64,000 nucleotides of DNA, from contig CAVQIM010000001.1 in NCBI GenBank assembly GCA_963712595.1, forward strand, positions 806,001 through 870,000, written 5' to 3'. Below, piece by piece: positions 24,619 through 31,697 of the stretch. The translations under genes were made by a program, and so were the position numbers. A model generated the notes under the pieces. The model made no database searches, was not told the DNA's origin, and worked only from the letters and a program-made list of their open reading frames with translations. The stretch comes from VRUE01 sp963712595. Lineage in GTDB: Bacteria > Actinomycetota > Thermoleophilia > Solirubrobacterales > 70-9. Each line of letters starts with the position of its first letter. The first letter of the stretch is position 1.

Positions 24619-25464
24619 ATGCCCGAGTTGCCTGAGGTTGAGATCACTGCGCGAAGGCTGAACAGCGCGTTGGTCGGAGCTGGCGTCGAATCGGTGGTTG
24701 CGCCTGGGATGAACGTGATGAAGACCTTTGAGCCGGCGCTCGACACGTTGGCTGGCAGGACGGTGACCGGGGTGAGGCGGGTGGGCAAGATGCCGGTGGT
24801 CGAGTTTGGGGACCTGGCGCTGCTGATCCACCTAATGTCGGCGGGACGGCTGCGGTTGTTCGACAAGCGAGCGTCGCTCAAAGACCGGGCGTCGCGGGTG
24901 CTGATCCGGATCGATGATGGGCGCGAGCTGCGGCTTCGCGAGTTCGGGACGAGGCAGCGAGCCTGGGCGAAGCTGCTGCCCGCCGACGCCGTCGCCGAGG
25001 ACGAGGCTGTCGCTCGCCTGGGGCCGGAAGCATGGCCAGCGCCCGGGCTGGGGGAATTCGCCGCGCTGATCGACCAGCCGCGCCACCTGCATCCCCTGCT
25101 CCGCCACCAGGGGGACATCGCCGGCATCGGCCGCTCTTGGGTAGACGAGATCCTCTGGGAGGCGCGACTCTCCCCCTTCAAGAAGGGGTCGGAGCTAACC
25201 GAGGACGAGGTCGAGCGGCTGCACACGGCGCTGCACGTGCTCGGCGACGCTATCGACCACTACGAGGAGACGATCGGCGAGCAACTACCCGACAAAATTC
25301 CGATGCCCCTGCAGGTCCACAAGCGCGAGGGACAGCCCTGTCCCCGCTGCGGCACAACAATTGAGGCCGTCTTCTTCTCGGAGCACCAAACCAACTACTG
25401 CCCGGCCGAGCAGACCGGCGGCCGCGTCCTCAAGGACCGCCGCCTCTCCCGCCTGCTCAAGTAA
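24619..25464 (+). CDS. Fpg/Nei-family DNA glycosylase, variant H2TH and zinc finger
   Basis: 281-residue base-excision repair glycosylase/AP lyase. The catalytic N-terminus PELPEVE (Pro1 after Met removal, Glu2) and Lys57 (VGKMP) are intact. The helix-two-turn-helix reads IAGIGRSWVDEILWEARLSP, with Arg where the classic enzymes have the conserved Asn. The C-terminal finger is CPRC...NYCPAEQTGG: Cys241, Cys244 and Cys261 are present but the fourth ligand position (264) is Glu. These changes resemble an actinobacterial subfamily of Fpg-like proteins rather than MutM proper, so 8-oxoguanine activity is not assured. The ATG at 24619 is fixed by the need for a mature N-terminal proline. Confidence 0.88.
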   Translation: MPELPEVEITARRLNSALVGAGVESVVAPGMNVMKTFEPALDTLAGRTVTGVRRVGKMPVVEFGDLALLIHLMSAGRLRLFDKRASLKDRASRVLIRIDDGRELRLREFGTRQRAWAKLLPADAVAEDEAVARLGPEAWPAPGLGEFAALIDQPRHLHPLLRHQGDIAGIGRSWVDEILWEARLSPFKKGSELTEDEVERLHTALHVLGDAIDHYEETIGEQLPDKIPMPLQVHKREGQPCPRCGTTIEAVFFSEHQTNYCPAEQTGGRVLKDRRLSRLLK

Positions 25465-25478
25465 CAGTCAGCTCCGAA

Positions 25479-25584
25479 ATGAGGGACCGGTGCCCCTCCC
25501 CGTGAGGCTTCGAGACCACGCCCCGAAGCGCGCCAAACGATCTGCTGCGCAACGGCCTCACGGGGAGGGGCACCGGTCCCTCAT
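25479..25584. repeat. Palindromic element A of a shared-core family
   Basis: A perfect 29-bp inverted repeat (25479-25507 with 25556-25584) fills the space between convergent mutM and nadC; the right arm covers the nadC stop codon. The 48-nt loop contains a CTTCG/CGAAG hairpin and the conserved CGATCTGCTGCGCAACGG. The loop matches element B (26465-26576) at most positions and element C (44317-44436) more loosely, while the arms differ between copies yet stay complementary. It may work as a bidirectional terminator, but the conserved core suggests more. Confidence 0.85.
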
Positions 25585-26432
25585 CCAACCGGCTCGATCA
25601 GCATGCTGAAATCAAGCGTCGGAGCCGAGTGGGTCAGAGCCCCAACGGAGATCAGGTCGACGCCGCTCTCCGCGATCGTCCGCACCGTCTCCAGGTTGAC
25701 GCCACCCGAGGCCTCGAGCGAGGGGCCTCCCCCACCCCGGCCTGCGGTGCCGTCGCGAAGCTCTACCGCCTTGCGCAGGGAGCCGGCGTCCATGTTGTCG
25801 AGCAGGAGGATGTCGGCACCAGTGCCGAGAGCGTAGGCAACCTCGTCGAGGTTGCGGCACTCGATCTCGACCGCAAGGTCGGGGTGGGTGGACCGGGCGG
25901 CGTACACCGCCTTGGCCACTCCACCGGCGAGAGCGATGTGGTTCTCCTTGATCAGGATCGCGTCGTAGAGGCCAATCCGGTGGTTCCGCCCGCCACCGGC
26001 GACAACAGCGGCCTTCTCCAGCGCGCGCAGTCCCGGCGTCGTCTTGCGGGTGTCGAGGATCGCCGCTCCGGTGCCGTTGACTGCCTCGACAAAGCGCGCC
26101 GTCAGTGTCGCCACTCCCGAGAGCCGGCCGAGGAAGTTGAGCGCCGTGCGCTCGGCTGCGAGCAACGCCCTGGCTGGGCCGGAGATGAAGACGACATCGG
26201 CCGGGACCTCTTCCCTCCACTGCCCCTCGACCACCAGGTTGTCGACGTCCTCGACCCCGCACTGCCGCATCGCCTCGGCAACAGCCGCCAGCCCGAAGAC
26301 GACCCCCGGTTGCTTCTGCACGATCCGAGCCCGCCCCCGCGCCTCCGCCGGAACCGTCGCTTCGGAGGTCACATCGCCAGCACCCACATCCTCGGCGAGT
26401 GCTTGAGCTACTACGTCGCGGAGATCAACCAT
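25581..26432 (-). CDS. nadC: Nicotinate-nucleotide pyrophosphorylase NadC
   Basis: 283-residue quinolinate phosphoribosyltransferase, the step after NadA in NAD synthesis. Recognisable stretches are AEDVGAGDVTSEATVP, ERTALNFLGRLSGVATLT, DTRKTTPGLRALEKAAVVAGGGRNHRIGLYDAILIKENHI, EIECRNLDEV, LLLDNMD and EASGGVNLETV. Length is typical. It ends inside palindromic element A and is transcribed away from element B. No nadB accompanies it here. Confidence 0.95.
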   Translation of the reverse strand: MVDLRDVVAQALAEDVGAGDVTSEATVPAEARGRARIVQKQPGVVFGLAAVAEAMRQCGVEDVDNLVVEGQWREEVPADVVFISGPARALLAAERTALNFLGRLSGVATLTARFVEAVNGTGAAILDTRKTTPGLRALEKAAVVAGGGRNHRIGLYDAILIKENHIALAGGVAKAVYAARSTHPDLAVEIECRNLDEVAYALGTGADILLLDNMDAGSLRKAVELRDGTAGRGGGGPSLEASGGVNLETVRTIAESGVDLISVGALTHSAPTLDFSMLIEPVG

Positions 26433-26464
26433 CGCAGCACCCTAAATCAGGAGCAGAGGTGCTT

Positions 26465-26576
26465 GTGTGAGGAGGACGGGTGCCCTCCCTGGAAGGCTTA
26501 GTGACCACGCTCCGAAGCGCGAGGAACGATCTGCTGCGCAACGGCCTTCTGGGGAGGGCACCCGTCCTCCTCACAC
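26465..26576. repeat. Palindromic element B of a shared-core family
   Basis: Inverted arms of 33 nt (26465-26497 with 26544-26576) are perfectly complementary except for two positions that form G-U pairs in RNA. The 46-nt loop is almost the same as in element A, including ACCACGC, CCGAAGCGCG and AACGATCTGCTGCGCAACG. Unlike A it lies in a divergent region, between the starts of nadC and the ECF sigma gene, so it cannot simply be a terminator shared by two convergent genes. Confidence 0.85.
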
Positions 26577-26606
26577 CTTGCGCCCCAGCAACGTTTAATC
26601 CAGTGA

Positions 26607-27068
26607 GTGAGAACGCTGCCACCGTTCCAGACTTTGCTCGACGAGCACGCCGCCGACGTGATGGGCGTCCTGCGCGGCGCCGTGGGCCGGGTCGACGCCG
26701 ACGATTGCTTCCAGGAGACCTTCCTCGCCGCCCTGCACGCCTATCCGAAGCTGCACGACGCGAGCAACCTGCGGGGGTGGCTGCTGACGATCGCCCATCG
26801 CAAGGCGATCGATCACCACCGGGCAAATGGCCGCCGGCCGCTGCCGGTGGCCGAGGTGGCCGAGATCGAGGTCGTCGATCCCGAGCCCGACGACGGGATC
26901 TGGGCAGCGGTCGGCGCCCTGCCGCCAAAGCAGCGTGCCGCCGTCGCCCTGCGCTACGCCTGCGACCTGCCGCACGCCGAGATCGCGGCCGCGCTCGGCT
27001 GCTCGCCCGAGGCCGCGCGCCGCAGCCTGCACGAGGGGATGAAGCGATTGAGAAAGGAGCTCGCATGA
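26607..27068 (+). CDS. ECF-type RNA polymerase sigma factor
   Basis: 153-residue sigma-70-family protein with regions 2 and 4 only. Region 2 is visible as DDCFQETFLAALHAYPKLHD...LRGWLLTIAHRKAIDHHR (about 31-73). Region 4 is visible as LPPKQRAAVALRYACDLPHAEIAAALGCSPEAARRSLHEGMKRLRKEL (about 105-152). It uses a GTG start downstream of palindromic element B. The stop overlaps the ogt start (ATGA), implying coupled translation. No anti-sigma gene is adjacent, so control is unclear. Confidence 0.88.
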   Translation: MRTLPPFQTLLDEHAADVMGVLRGAVGRVDADDCFQETFLAALHAYPKLHDASNLRGWLLTIAHRKAIDHHRANGRRPLPVAEVAEIEVVDPEPDDGIWAAVGALPPKQRAAVALRYACDLPHAEIAAALGCSPEAARRSLHEGMKRLRKELA

Positions 27069-27616
27069 AGGCCTCACTGCAACGCCTCGCCAAACGGGCC
27101 GACGACGAGGGTCTGCTCGACGTCGCCTACGCCAACGTCGACTCCCCCTTCGGCCCGTTGCTGCTTGCCGCCACGCCGCGTGGGCTGGTGCGGCTCAACC
27201 TCCCGACCTACGACCCGGAGGAGACGCTGGAGGAGCTTGCCGCCCGCGTCTCGCCCCGAGTGCTCGAGGCCCCGGCCCGGCTCGACCGCGCCCGCCGCGA
27301 GCTCGACCTCTACTTCGAAGGAAAGCTGACCGAGTTCGACCTGCCGATCGACTGGCAGCTCACCGACGGCTTCCGCAAGAAGGCGCAGCGGGCCATCTCT
27401 CGCATCCCCTACGGGCAAACCCGCAGCTATACGGACATCGCACGCAGTGCAGGCAACGAGCGCGCGGTGCGTGCCGCGGGCACGGCCTGCGGCAGCAACC
27501 CAATCCCGATCTTCGTCCCCTGCCACCGCGTGCTGCGCAGCGGCGGCGGCCTCGGCGGCTACGGAGGTGGCCTGCCGATGAAGGAGGCGCTGCTGAAGCT
27601 CGAGGGCGTGCTCTAG
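27065..27616 (+). CDS. ogt: Methylated-DNA-[protein]-cysteine S-methyltransferase
   Basis: 183-residue suicide repair protein removing alkyl groups from O6-alkylguanine. The active-site motif PCHRV lies in FVPCHRVLRSGGGLGGYGGG. The helix-turn-helix DNA-binding part is RAISRIPYGQTRSYTDIARSAGNERAVRAAG. It is cotranscribed and translationally coupled with the ECF sigma factor, suggesting an alkylation-stress or general DNA-damage response. Its last 4 bases overlap the stop of the convergent alpha/beta hydrolase. Confidence 0.93.
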   Translation: MKASLQRLAKRADDEGLLDVAYANVDSPFGPLLLAATPRGLVRLNLPTYDPEETLEELAARVSPRVLEAPARLDRARRELDLYFEGKLTEFDLPIDWQLTDGFRKKAQRAISRIPYGQTRSYTDIARSAGNERAVRAAGTACGSNPIPIFVPCHRVLRSGGGLGGYGGGLPMKEALLKLEGVL

Positions 27617-28503
27617 GCCGAGGGGACGACCGAGCCGAACAGCTCCCGAGCCCGCTCGATCACGATCTCGGGTTTCTCCTCGGCGACGAAGTGGCCGCAG
27701 CCCTCGACCATCTCGACGCTCATATCGTCCGCGTAGGGCTCATAGCCGGCAAGTATGTCGCCGCGGATGACCGGATCCGCTTCCCCCCAGAGGACGCGCG
27801 TGGGCACGGTGAGGCGCTGCGATCGGTAGTGGCCCTTTTTCAGCCGCGGCAGCTCGCGCAAGAGGAAGCTGCGGTAGACGTGCGAGGAGGCGCGAGCGCG
27901 GTCCGGCGCGCGGAAGCTCTCGGCAAAGCAGTCGAGCTCCTCCCGGGTCCATCGCATGTCGGGGTGTGAACCCTGCGTCAGCACCAGCCTGACGAAGCCG
28001 GGGGCGAAGCGAAACACGCTTCGGCCAAGCCCCGGCGTGGCGATGATGAACTGGTAGAGGGTCCGTTTCAGCGCCGCGGGCGAGGGCTTGGGCGGCTCGA
28101 AGAAGGGGTGGACGATCCCGAGCCCGAGGTAGTGGCGAACGCGCTCCGGGGCCATCAGGCAGAGCAGGAAGCTCGCGTAGCCGCCCCAGTCGTGGCCGAT
28201 CAGCTCGACCTGGTCCAGCTCGAGGGCGTCGAGCAGCGCCAGGGCGTCGTCGGCGAAGCCCTGGACTTCGTAGCGGCCGCGGGGCGCATCGCTCCAACCA
28301 AACCCGCGCAGGTCGGGGCAGATCACCCGGCGTTCCTCCGCCAGGGCCGGAATCACCTTGCGCCAAACCCACCAGTGCTGAGGCCACCCGTGCAGGAGCA
28401 TGACCGGGGGGCCTTCACCGGCTTCGGCGACGTGGAAGCGCGTCCCGGCCGCGGAGACGTACCTGTGCGAAACACCGTCCAGCTCAGGTAGCGACCCCTG
28501 CAT
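27613..28503 (-). CDS. Alpha/beta hydrolase, epoxide hydrolase-like
   Basis: 296-residue alpha/beta-fold enzyme. The oxyanion motif HGWPQ is at about 38-42 and the nucleophile elbow GHDWGG gives Asp105, the pattern of epoxide hydrolases and haloalkane dehalogenases rather than serine esterases. GCGHFVAEEKPE near the end provides the catalytic His. The ATG at 28503 (MQGSLPELDG) is preferred over a longer in-frame extension without family similarity. It is convergent with ogt. The natural substrate is unknown. Confidence 0.88.
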   Translation of the reverse strand: MQGSLPELDGVSHRYVSAAGTRFHVAEAGEGPPVMLLHGWPQHWWVWRKVIPALAEERRVICPDLRGFGWSDAPRGRYEVQGFADDALALLDALELDQVELIGHDWGGYASFLLCLMAPERVRHYLGLGIVHPFFEPPKPSPAALKRTLYQFIIATPGLGRSVFRFAPGFVRLVLTQGSHPDMRWTREELDCFAESFRAPDRARASSHVYRSFLLRELPRLKKGHYRSQRLTVPTRVLWGEADPVIRGDILAGYEPYADDMSVEMVEGCGHFVAEEKPEIVIERARELFGSVVPSA

Positions 28504-28589
28504 TGCCGGGAATTTACAGGGACCAAGCCGCCGACCATCCGATTGCGGCGTCCACTCGCAGCTCAAGGATTCGCGCAGGCAGCCGATCT

Positions 28590-29291
28590 ATGGCCGGTAT
28601 GCCAAGCAGAGATACCGCACCCCGAGGCCTGCGCCCCACCCTTGCCGCGCTCGCCGTCCTCGCCGTCGCCCTCGCGGTGACGGCTCTCGCCACCCCCGCG
28701 CACGGCCTCGCCGACGATGACGCCACTTTCGCCGACTCTGGCCCAGAAGCCTCGAGCTTCGTCATCGATGCCGGCGAACCCGGCGACGCATTCGAAGAGG
28801 CGTGCTTCGAAGAGGAAGGCGAATCCGAAGAAGCGGAGGAAGCGGGGAACGAAGAAGGGGAAGTGGAAGCAACTGAAGAGTGCGAAGCCGAGGCACAGGG
28901 CGGCGAGCTTCTCCCGCCCGAGGAATGCGTGCTCCGAACCGCCAGCGCCCGCGTCTTCACCGCTGCCGCGCACGACAAGGTGCGCCTGGTGCTCCGCTAC
29001 ACCGCATTCGCTCCAACCGAGGTGGCGGTCGCCTACCGCCTCAAGGGCGGCAAGGGGTCACTGCAATTCGACGAGACGAGGGAGCGCTTCACGAAGCGCG
29101 GAGTCTTCCGCTCGAACGAGGCTCTGAACGAGGCTCAAATGAACAGGGTGCTCGCGGCCAAGAGCTTCGAGGTTCAGCTCCGCGTCCTCGCCGCCCCCGC
29201 CCTCTGCAACCGCTACTACTCCAAGCACCTGACGACCAAGCGCGGTGGCGCCAGCCACGCCGTCTGGTCGGAGCCCGGCCCCTCTTCCTGA
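28590..29291 (+). CDS. Secreted protein with acidic low-complexity region, hypothetical
   Basis: 233-residue exported protein. A signal peptide (about 15-37, LAALAVLAVALAVTALATPAHG) is followed by a highly acidic stretch (about 65-105, rich in Glu with a few cysteines: EEEGESEEAEEAGNEEGEVE). The C-terminal half (about 110-225) is a soluble domain of unknown family, with VRLVLRYTAFAPTEVAVAYR and KSFEVQLRVLAAPALCNRYYS resembling a beta-sandwich. Upstream in-frame codons lack a signal. It stands alone between divergent and convergent neighbours. Calcium or cation binding by the acidic part is only a suggestion. Confidence 0.65.
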   Translation: MAGMPSRDTAPRGLRPTLAALAVLAVALAVTALATPAHGLADDDATFADSGPEASSFVIDAGEPGDAFEEACFEEEGESEEAEEAGNEEGEVEATEECEAEAQGGELLPPEECVLRTASARVFTAAAHDKVRLVLRYTAFAPTEVAVAYRLKGGKGSLQFDETRERFTKRGVFRSNEALNEAQMNRVLAAKSFEVQLRVLAAPALCNRYYSKHLTTKRGGASHAVWSEPGPSS

Positions 29292-29306
29292 GCTGAGCCA
29301 GTCTCG

Positions 29307-30426
29307 CTAGTTGGCGGACGACGCCGCGGTTTTGTTCAGGTAGTCGCGGATGAAGTCGTCGAGGTCTCCGTCCAGGACCCGCTGGGCGTCGCCTGCCTCG
29401 TGGCCGGTGCGGTGGTCCTTTACGCGCTGGTCGGGGTGCAGGAAGTAGCTGCGGATCTGCGACCCCCAAGCCACGTCCTTGACCTCGCCCCGCTCCTTAG
29501 CCAGCTCCTCGGCCCGCTTGCGCTCCTCCAGCTCGATCAGCTTCGAGCGCAGGAACTGCATCGCCACCGCCTTGTTCTGCGTCTGCGAGCGCTCGTTCTG
29601 GCACTGGACGACGACGCCCGTGGGGAGGTGGGTTATCCGTACCGCCGAGTCGGTCTTGTTGACGTGCTGACCGCCGGCGCCGGACGCCCGGTAGGTGTCG
29701 ATGCGAAGGTCGGCGTCGTCGATCTCCACCTCGACCCCCTCGTCGACCAAGGGGCCGACGTCGAGCTGGGCGAAGCTGGTGTGGCGGCGCGCCGAGGAGT
29801 CGAAGGGAGAGATCCGGACCAGGCGGTGCACCCCGCGCTCGGCAGCGAAGAGGCCGTAGGCGTTCTCGCCGCGGGCGATGAAAGTGGCCGACTTCAGGCC
29901 GGCCTCCTCCCCCGGCGAGGCCTCCTTCATCTCGACCTCGAAGCCGCGCCCCTCCGCCCAGCGCAGGTACATGCGAAGCAGCATCTCGGCCCAGTCCTGG
30001 GAGTCGGTGCCGCCGGCGCCGGCGTGGACGGTGACGACCGCGTCGCCGGCGTCGTACTCGCCGCTGAACAGCCGCGCCTCTTCGAGCTCGGCGAGGTGGC
30101 GCTCTACGGTGGCGAGCTGGGCACCCAGCTCGGCCGCCATCTCCTCGTCCTCGGCCGCCATCTCGGCGAGGTCGCCGAGGTCGGCCGTCTCGCCCTCGAG
30201 CTGGCGGAAGGTCTTCAGCCTGCGCTGGGCGCGCGCATGAGCCGCGGAGGTGCGGGCGGCAGCCTCCTGGTCGTCCCAGAAGCCCGGCCGTTGCATCTCG
30301 GCCTCGAGGCCCTCGATCTCTCCCTCGAGCGAAGCTGGGTCAAAGATAGTCCGAGAGCAGGGACATCTGCTCGCGGATCTCGGCAAGCCGCGCCGGCACC
30401 GACTCGGTTGGCGCGGTCTCGGCCAT
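29307..30426 (-). CDS. prfB: Peptide chain release factor 2 (programmed +1 frameshift)
   Basis: RF2 reads UGA and UAA stops. The ATG at 30426 opens a 28-codon zero frame (MAETAPTESVPARL...SDYL) that reaches an in-frame TGA at 30342-30340. A +1 shift at CTT-TGA-C continues as DPASLEGEIEG to give a 372-residue protein. The stop-recognition motif SPF (ISPFDSSARRHTSF) and the catalytic GGQ (GAGGQHVNKTDSAVRI) are present. Low RF2 would favour frameshifting, the classic autoregulation. It is preceded by a methyltransferase and is not next to ftsE as usual. Confidence 0.96.
30339..30345 (-). promoter_or_regulatory. prfB +1 frameshift site (CTTTGAC)
   Basis: On the minus strand TAT-CTT-TGA-C matches the classical RF2 recoding site. 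The zero-frame stop is codon 29, and GAC of the +1 frame follows directly. A strong Shine-Dalgarno-like stimulator, as in E. coli (AGGGGG), is not obvious; the preceding bases are CTCTCGGAC. Confidence 0.93.
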
Positions 30427-30436
30427 GCCCGACAGG

Positions 30437-31306
30437 TTACTGCGGAGCCTTGGCGGCGACGATCCAGGTCGAGGCCGGCGCGAACACGCCGTCGGGACCG
30501 TCGAAGTCGGCCAGGGCCTCGCGCAGCTCGGCGGCGATCTTCGGCCGGATCTCGTCGATGCGGTCTTCCCAGAGTCGCAGCACCTCGCCGGCCGGCCCGA
30601 GCGCCATGTTGAACTCCACCGCGTGATCGAGGTCGTTGCCGATCTTCAGCGGCAGGTCGCAGCGCCGCAGGACGATCTCCTCGAAGCCGGCGATCTTGAG
30701 CTGCTCGGTCACGGTGTCGGCGTTGGCCATCGAGAAGGGACCGGGGCCGCAGGTGGGCTCGTCGCTCTCCTCGGGGTGGTCGAGGTACCGATCGACGACG
30801 ACCTCGGCCCGGCGCACCCACTCGTTGTCGAGCTTGCGGCGCCAGACCACCGCGCAAAGCCGCCCGCCCGGGGTGAGCGCCTGGCAGACGTTGCGCAACG
30901 CCTGCACCGGGTTGGCGAAGAACATGATCCCCATCCGCGAGAAGGCGTAATCGAAGCTCTCCTCGAACTCGGTCACCTGCACGTCGCCGACGGCGAAGCG
31001 GACGTTGGCGGCGCCGGCCTCTTCGGCCTCCTCGCGCGCCGTCTCGATGAAGGGCTCCGAGACGTCGATCCCGAGCGCCTCGCCGCCCTCGCCCACGAGC
31101 GAGGCCAGACGCTGGGTCGTGTCGCCGAAGCCGCAGCCGAGGTCGACCACCCGATCGCCGGGCCGGGGCGGATGCGCCGCCATCGCCACCTCGCCGTGCG
31201 CGCCGAGGCCGCCGATGGCCAGCTCGCGGTAGCGAACGAAAGTCTCGAAAAGCGGCCCGCTCCAGGCCTGGGCTGCTTCACGATTCGATGCGGCCGGAGT
31301 CCCCAT
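30437..31306 (-). CDS. Class I SAM-dependent methyltransferase
   Basis: 289-residue methyltransferase. Motif I VVDLGCGFGDTT lies at about 52-63, motif II GIDVSEPF, and FAVGDVQ and FDYAFSRMGIMFF follow, as in UbiE/type-11 enzymes. The ATG at 31306 has GGGGG 2 bp upstream; an ATG at 31315 is possible. The start overlaps the end of the SnoaL-like gene by about 29 bases, so the two are likely cotranslated. The substrate is unknown. It lies 10 bp upstream of prfB, where one might expect a release-factor modifier, but the sequence shows no NPPY motif, so that idea is not supported. Confidence 0.85.
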   Translation of the reverse strand: MGTPAASNREAAQAWSGPLFETFVRYRELAIGGLGAHGEVAMAAHPPRPGDRVVDLGCGFGDTTQRLASLVGEGGEALGIDVSEPFIETAREEAEEAGAANVRFAVGDVQVTEFEESFDYAFSRMGIMFFANPVQALRNVCQALTPGGRLCAVVWRRKLDNEWVRRAEVVVDRYLDHPEESDEPTCGPGPFSMANADTVTEQLKIAGFEEIVLRRCDLPLKIGNDLDHAVEFNMALGPAGEVLRLWEDRIDEIRPKIAAELREALADFDGPDGVFAPASTWIVAAKAPQ

Positions 31307-31691
31307 CGCCCCCATGGTACGCGCGCCAGGCCGCCTCACGATCCTCGAACGGGCGCCAGCCGCGAATCCGGTGGTCATACAGCTCGAACAACCAGGCCAT
31401 CTCGTCCTCGCCGGCGGGCGATCCGTCTTCTTCCCAGTGCCAGATTCGCCTGATCAGCGCCAGCGCCCTGCCCCCACCGGACTCGGTGTCATCCTCGAAC
31501 AGCCCCTCCACCTCGATCCTCTGCTGCACCCCCCCTGGCGCCCGCGTCGCCCAAACCCGAGCCGCCTCCCTCCCCTTGCGCAGCCCCTTCATCGAGTGCA
31601 GCTCAACCGCCGGATCGAGCACCGCGACGAACGCGTCGAGGTCGCGCTCGTTGAAGGCGCGGACGAACTCGCGTATCGGGTCGTGGATCAA
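31278..31691 (-). CDS. SnoaL-like (NTF2-fold) protein
   Basis: 137-residue NTF2-fold protein. The N-terminus IREFVRAFNERDLDAFVAVLDPAVELHS is the classic SnoaL/DUF4440 opening, followed by GREAARVWATRAPGG. It fits the family's single-domain length. It starts 6 bp after the secA stop codon and overlaps the methyltransferase, so it appears to have been inserted with that gene between secA and prfB. Enzymatic or binding role unknown. Confidence 0.8.
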   Translation of the reverse strand: MIHDPIREFVRAFNERDLDAFVAVLDPAVELHSMKGLRKGREAARVWATRAPGGVQQRIEVEGLFEDDTESGGGRALALIRRIWHWEEDGSPAGEDEMAWLFELYDHRIRGWRPFEDREAAWRAYHGGDGDSGRIES

Positions 31692-31697
31692 GGCGCG

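Noticed and set aside
25479..26576. Elements A and B as a CRISPR remnant
   Set aside because: They are palindromes about 1 kb apart with a gene between, have no spacers, and no cas genes are present.
28504..28566. N-terminal extension of the alpha/beta hydrolase
   Set aside because: The extra residues lack similarity to the fold; the ATG at 28503 gives the usual start.
30340..30342. In-frame TGA in prfB as evidence of a pseudogene
   Set aside because: The CTT-TGA-C context and uninterrupted +1 continuation identify it as the standard RF2 recoding site.
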